NCBI RefSeq assembly: GCF_009363155.1 | Contig: NZ_CP045302.1 | Location: 3,641,001-3,705,000 of the forward strand | Direction of reading: 5' to 3' | Source: Azotobacter salinestris | Lineage (GTDB): Bacteria; Pseudomonadota; Gammaproteobacteria; Pseudomonadales; Pseudomonadaceae | DNA: 64,000 bases | In this document: piece after piece, positions 61,658 to 64,000 of the stretch | How the letters are laid out: each line of letters begins with the position of its first letter | Position numbering within the stretch: the stretch's first letter is position 1 | Notes under the pieces: model-generated | What the model saw: only the letters and a program-made list of their open reading frames with translations | Database searches by the model: none | Told to the model about the DNA's origin: nothing | Made by a program: the position numbers and the translations under genes

Positions 61658-63052
61658 ATGAGCGGTTTTGCCCATGCCGTCGGCGGCCAGACCTGGCGCT
61701 TCGACAGTCTTCGCGAACTGCTGGCCAAGGCCAGTCCGGCGCGCTCCGGCGACTACCTGGCCGGGGTGGCGGCAGACAGCGACGCCGAGCGGGTGGCGGC
61801 GCAGATGGCGCTGGCCGAGGTGCCGCTCGGGCACTTCCTGAACGAGGCGGTGATCCCCTACGAGACGGACGAGGTCACCCGGCTGATCCTCGACGGCCAC
61901 GACGCCGCTGCCTTCGCCCCGGTCGCCCATCTCACCGTCGGCGGCCTGCGCGACTGGCTGCTCGGCCCGGCGGCCGACGAGGCGAGTCTGCGCGCCCTAG
62001 CGCCGGGGCTGACCCCGGAGATGGCCGCCGCGGTGTCCAAGCTGATGCGCGTCCAGGACCTGGTGCTGGTGGCGCAGAAGATCCGCGTGGAGACGCGCTT
62101 TCGCAACAGCCTCGGGCTGCGCGGACGGCTCTCCACCCGCCTGCAGCCCAACCATCCCACCGACGATCCGGCGGGCATCGCCGCCAGCGTCCTCGACGGG
62201 CTGCTCTACGGCAACGGCGACGCGGTGATCGGCGTCAACCCGGCCAGCGACAGCCTGGAGGCGATCGGCGAACTCTTGAAGATGCTCGACGCGGTGATCC
62301 AGCGCTACCAGATCCCCACCCAGGCCTGCGTGCTCACCCATGTCACCTCGTCGATCGCCGCCATCGAGCGCGGCCTGCCGGTCGACCTGGTGTTCCAGTC
62401 GATCGCCGGCACCCAGGCGGCCAACGCCAGCTTCGGCATCGACCTCGCAGTGCTGCGCGAGGGCTACGAGGCCGGCCTCAGCCTCAAGCGCGGCAGCCTC
62501 GGCGACAACCTGATGTACTTCGAGACCGGCCAGGGCAGCGCGCTGTCGGCCAACGCCCACCACGGCGTCGACCAGCAGACCTGCGAGGCGCGCGCCTACG
62601 CCGTGGCGCGGCGCTTCAGGCCGCTCTTGGTGAACACCGTGGTCGGCTTCATCGGCCCGGAATATCTCTACAACGGCAAGCAGATCATCCGCGCCGGCCT
62701 CGAGGACCATTTCTGCGGCAAGCTGCTCGGCCTGCCGATGGGCTGCGACATCTGCTACACCAACCACGCCGAGGCCGACCAGGACGACATGGACATGCTG
62801 CTGACCCTGCTAGGCGTGGCCGGGGTCAACTTCATCATGGGCGTGCCCGGCTCCGACGACGTGATGCTCAACTACCAGAGCACCTCCTTCCACGACGCCC
62901 TCTACGCCCGGCAGAGCCTCGGCCTGCGCGCCGCGCCGGAGTTCGAGGAGTGGCTCGCGCGGATGGGCATCCTGCGCCAGGACGGCGGCCGGCTAATCCT
63001 CGGCGACGAGTTGCCGGCGGCCTTCCGCCCGGCGCTGGCGCGGCTGTCCTGA
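61658..63052 (+). CDS. eutB: ethanolamine ammonia-lyase large subunit
   Basis: Large subunit, 464 aa, of the adenosylcobalamin enzyme that splits ethanolamine to acetaldehyde and ammonia. Family segments include [48 protein letters not shown] and [17 protein letters not shown]. The start at 61658 follows GGGAGGGG. A MITE lies directly upstream, so its promoter must be in the 41 bases after the element or inside it. Confidence 0.96.
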   Translation: MSGFAHAVGGQTWRFDSLRELLAKASPARSGDYLAGVAADSDAERVAAQMALAEVPLGHFLNEAVIPYETDEVTRLILDGHDAAAFAPVAHLTVGGLRDWLLGPAADEASLRALAPGLTPEMAAAVSKLMRVQDLVLVAQKIRVETRFRNSLGLRGRLSTRLQPNHPTDDPAGIAASVLDGLLYGNGDAVIGVNPASDSLEAIGELLKMLDAVIQRYQIPTQACVLTHVTSSIAAIERGLPVDLVFQSIAGTQAANASFGIDLAVLREGYEAGLSLKRGSLGDNLMYFETGQGSALSANAHHGVDQQTCEARAYAVARRFRPLLVNTVVGFIGPEYLYNGKQIIRAGLEDHFCGKLLGLPMGCDICYTNHAEADQDDMDMLLTLLGVAGVNFIMGVPGSDDVMLNYQSTSFHDALYARQSLGLRAAPEFEEWLARMGILRQDGGRLILGDELPAAFRPALARLS

Positions 63053-63069
63053 GCCGCAGCGCGTACATG

Positions 63070-63171
63070 CGTAGGGTGGAAAACGACCGCAGGTCTTTTC
63101 CACCTGCCGGTCATCGAGAGGCCTGCGGTGGAAAACGCTGCGCGGTTTTCCACGGGGTGGCCATCCACCCT
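63070..63171. repeat. palindromic intergenic repeat, copy 3
   Basis: Nearly the same arrangement as 53383-53490: CGTAGGGTGGAAAACGACCG, then GGTCTTTTCCACC, a second hairpin (GGTGGAAAACG and CGGTTTTCCAC), then GGGTGGCCATCCACCC. It is located between eutB and eutC. Confidence 0.85.
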
Positions 63172-63213
63172 GCGCGAGTCCCGGGAAGAGAATCAGCCTG
63201 TTTCGAGGTCGAC

Positions 63214-64000
63214 ATGTCCGACAGATCCCCCACCACCGAAAACCCCTGGCAGCAACTGCGCAGCCTGACCCCGGCGCGCATCGCCCTCGGCCGCGCCGGC
63301 GCCAGCCTGCCGACCGCGGCGCACCTTTCCTTCCAGTTCGCCCATGCCCAGGCGCGCGACGCCGTGCACCTGCCGTTCGAGCCCGCCGCCCTGCAGGACG
63401 GGCTGCGCCAGCGCGGCCTCGACAGCCTGCTGCTGCACAGCGCCGCCCGGGACCGCGACACCTACCTGCAGCGCCCCGACCTGGGCCGCCTGCTGCAGGC
63501 GGACTCCGCCACCCTGCTGCGCGAGCACCGGACCGCGCACGGCGGCGGCCGGGACCTGGCCATCGTCGTCGCCGACGGCCTGTCGGCGCTGGCCGTGCAG
63601 CGCCACGCCCTGCCGCTGCTCGACGGCCTGCTGGAGCGGCTGCCGGCCGAGGGCTGGTCGCTGGCGCCGGTCAGCCTGGTCGAGCAGGGCCGGGTGGCGG
63701 TGGCCGACGAGATCGGCGAACTGCTCGGCGCGCGGATGACGGTCATCCTCATCGGCGAGCGGCCCGGCCTCAGCTCGCCGGACAGCCTGGGCCTGTACTT
63801 CACCTTCGCGCCGCGCATCGGCCTCACCGACGCCGCGCGCAACTGCATCTCCAACGTGCGCCCGGAGGGCCTGAGCTACGCCATGGCCGCCCACAAGCTG
63901 CTCTACCTGATGCGCGAGGCCAGCCGCCGCCGGCTCTCCGGGGTGGAGCTGAAGGACGAGGCGCAACTGCTGCAACTGGACGGCGGCGCCGCGGGGCCGG
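63214..64000 (+). CDS. eutC: ethanolamine ammonia-lyase small subunit, 3' end outside the window
   Basis: Small subunit of ethanolamine ammonia-lyase; 262 codons are present and the end is cut by the window edge. Recognisable blocks: [49 protein letters not shown] and [18 protein letters not shown] 161-base gap holding a palindromic repeat separates it from eutB, longer than usual for this pair. Confidence 0.95.
   Translation, partial: MSDRSPTTENPWQQLRSLTPARIALGRAGASLPTAAHLSFQFAHAQARDAVHLPFEPAALQDGLRQRGLDSLLLHSAARDRDTYLQRPDLGRLLQADSATLLREHRTAHGGGRDLAIVVADGLSALAVQRHALPLLDGLLERLPAEGWSLAPVSLVEQGRVAVADEIGELLGARMTVILIGERPGLSSPDSLGLYFTFAPRIGLTDAARNCISNVRPEGLSYAMAAHKLLYLMREASRRRLSGVELKDEAQLLQLDGGAAGP

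Overview
The window is GC-rich gammaproteobacterial chromosome of the Pseudomonas/Azotobacter lineage. A vibrioferrin-type siderophore operon, a benzoate/catechol meta-cleavage cluster and a GacA-box sRNA together make Azotobacter (A. vinelandii or a close relative) the best guess. That assignment is inference; there is no rRNA or other species marker here.

Layout. 1-5.2 kb (minus): a heavy-metal RND efflux operon, czcC-czcB-czcA (czcA runs off the left edge), preceded by a small His-rich protein. 5.3-22 kb: an aromatic-degradation island. Divergent LysR and AraC/XylS-type regulators are followed by the upper operon xylX-Y-Z-L (benzoate/toluate to catechol), a benK-like transporter with an apparent internal deletion, and an OprD/BenF-type porin. 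After a 506-bp regulatory gap comes the lower operon xylJ-I-H-Q-T-E-G-K and a GlcG-like gene. Two tandem TGCA-N6-GGATA operators precede xylX. An imperfect ~90-bp repeat with a 25-bp identical core lies in front of both the AraC-type regulator and the lower operon.

22-24.4 kb: a broken copy of arfA, a GGA-rich Rsm-type sRNA with its own GacA box, a membrane-anchored nuclease, an intact arfA carrying an internal terminator-like hairpin, and yfbU. 24.5-41.7 kb: conserved housekeeping genes in the order known from Pseudomonas: holA-lptE-leuS-ybeL-ydcF-lnt-corC-ybeY-ybeZ-miaB, a DUF1820 gene, a Sel1-repeat gene, hemL-thiE-thiD and an AidB-like acyl-CoA dehydrogenase.

41.7-51.8 kb (minus): a Fur-box-headed operon consisting of an HpcH/HpaI-family aldolase (SbnG/AcsB-like citrate synthase candidate), a TonB-dependent receptor, and pvsA-B-C-D-E in the vibrioferrin order. 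It sits between the acyl-CoA dehydrogenase and amn. 53.5-61.2 kb: a urease locus in two blocks (ureD-A-B-C and ureE-F-G), separated by a TorF-like outer-membrane protein, an EamA transporter and a TerB-like protein. 61.3-64 kb: a 280-bp TA-flanked MITE, then eutB and the start of eutC. A palindromic intergenic repeat occurs three times around ureG, ureB/ureC and eutB/eutC.

Together the window supports aromatic acid catabolism, citrate/ethanolamine siderophore production, nitrogen salvage from urea and ethanolamine, and metal efflux, placed around a stable envelope/RNA-maturation core.
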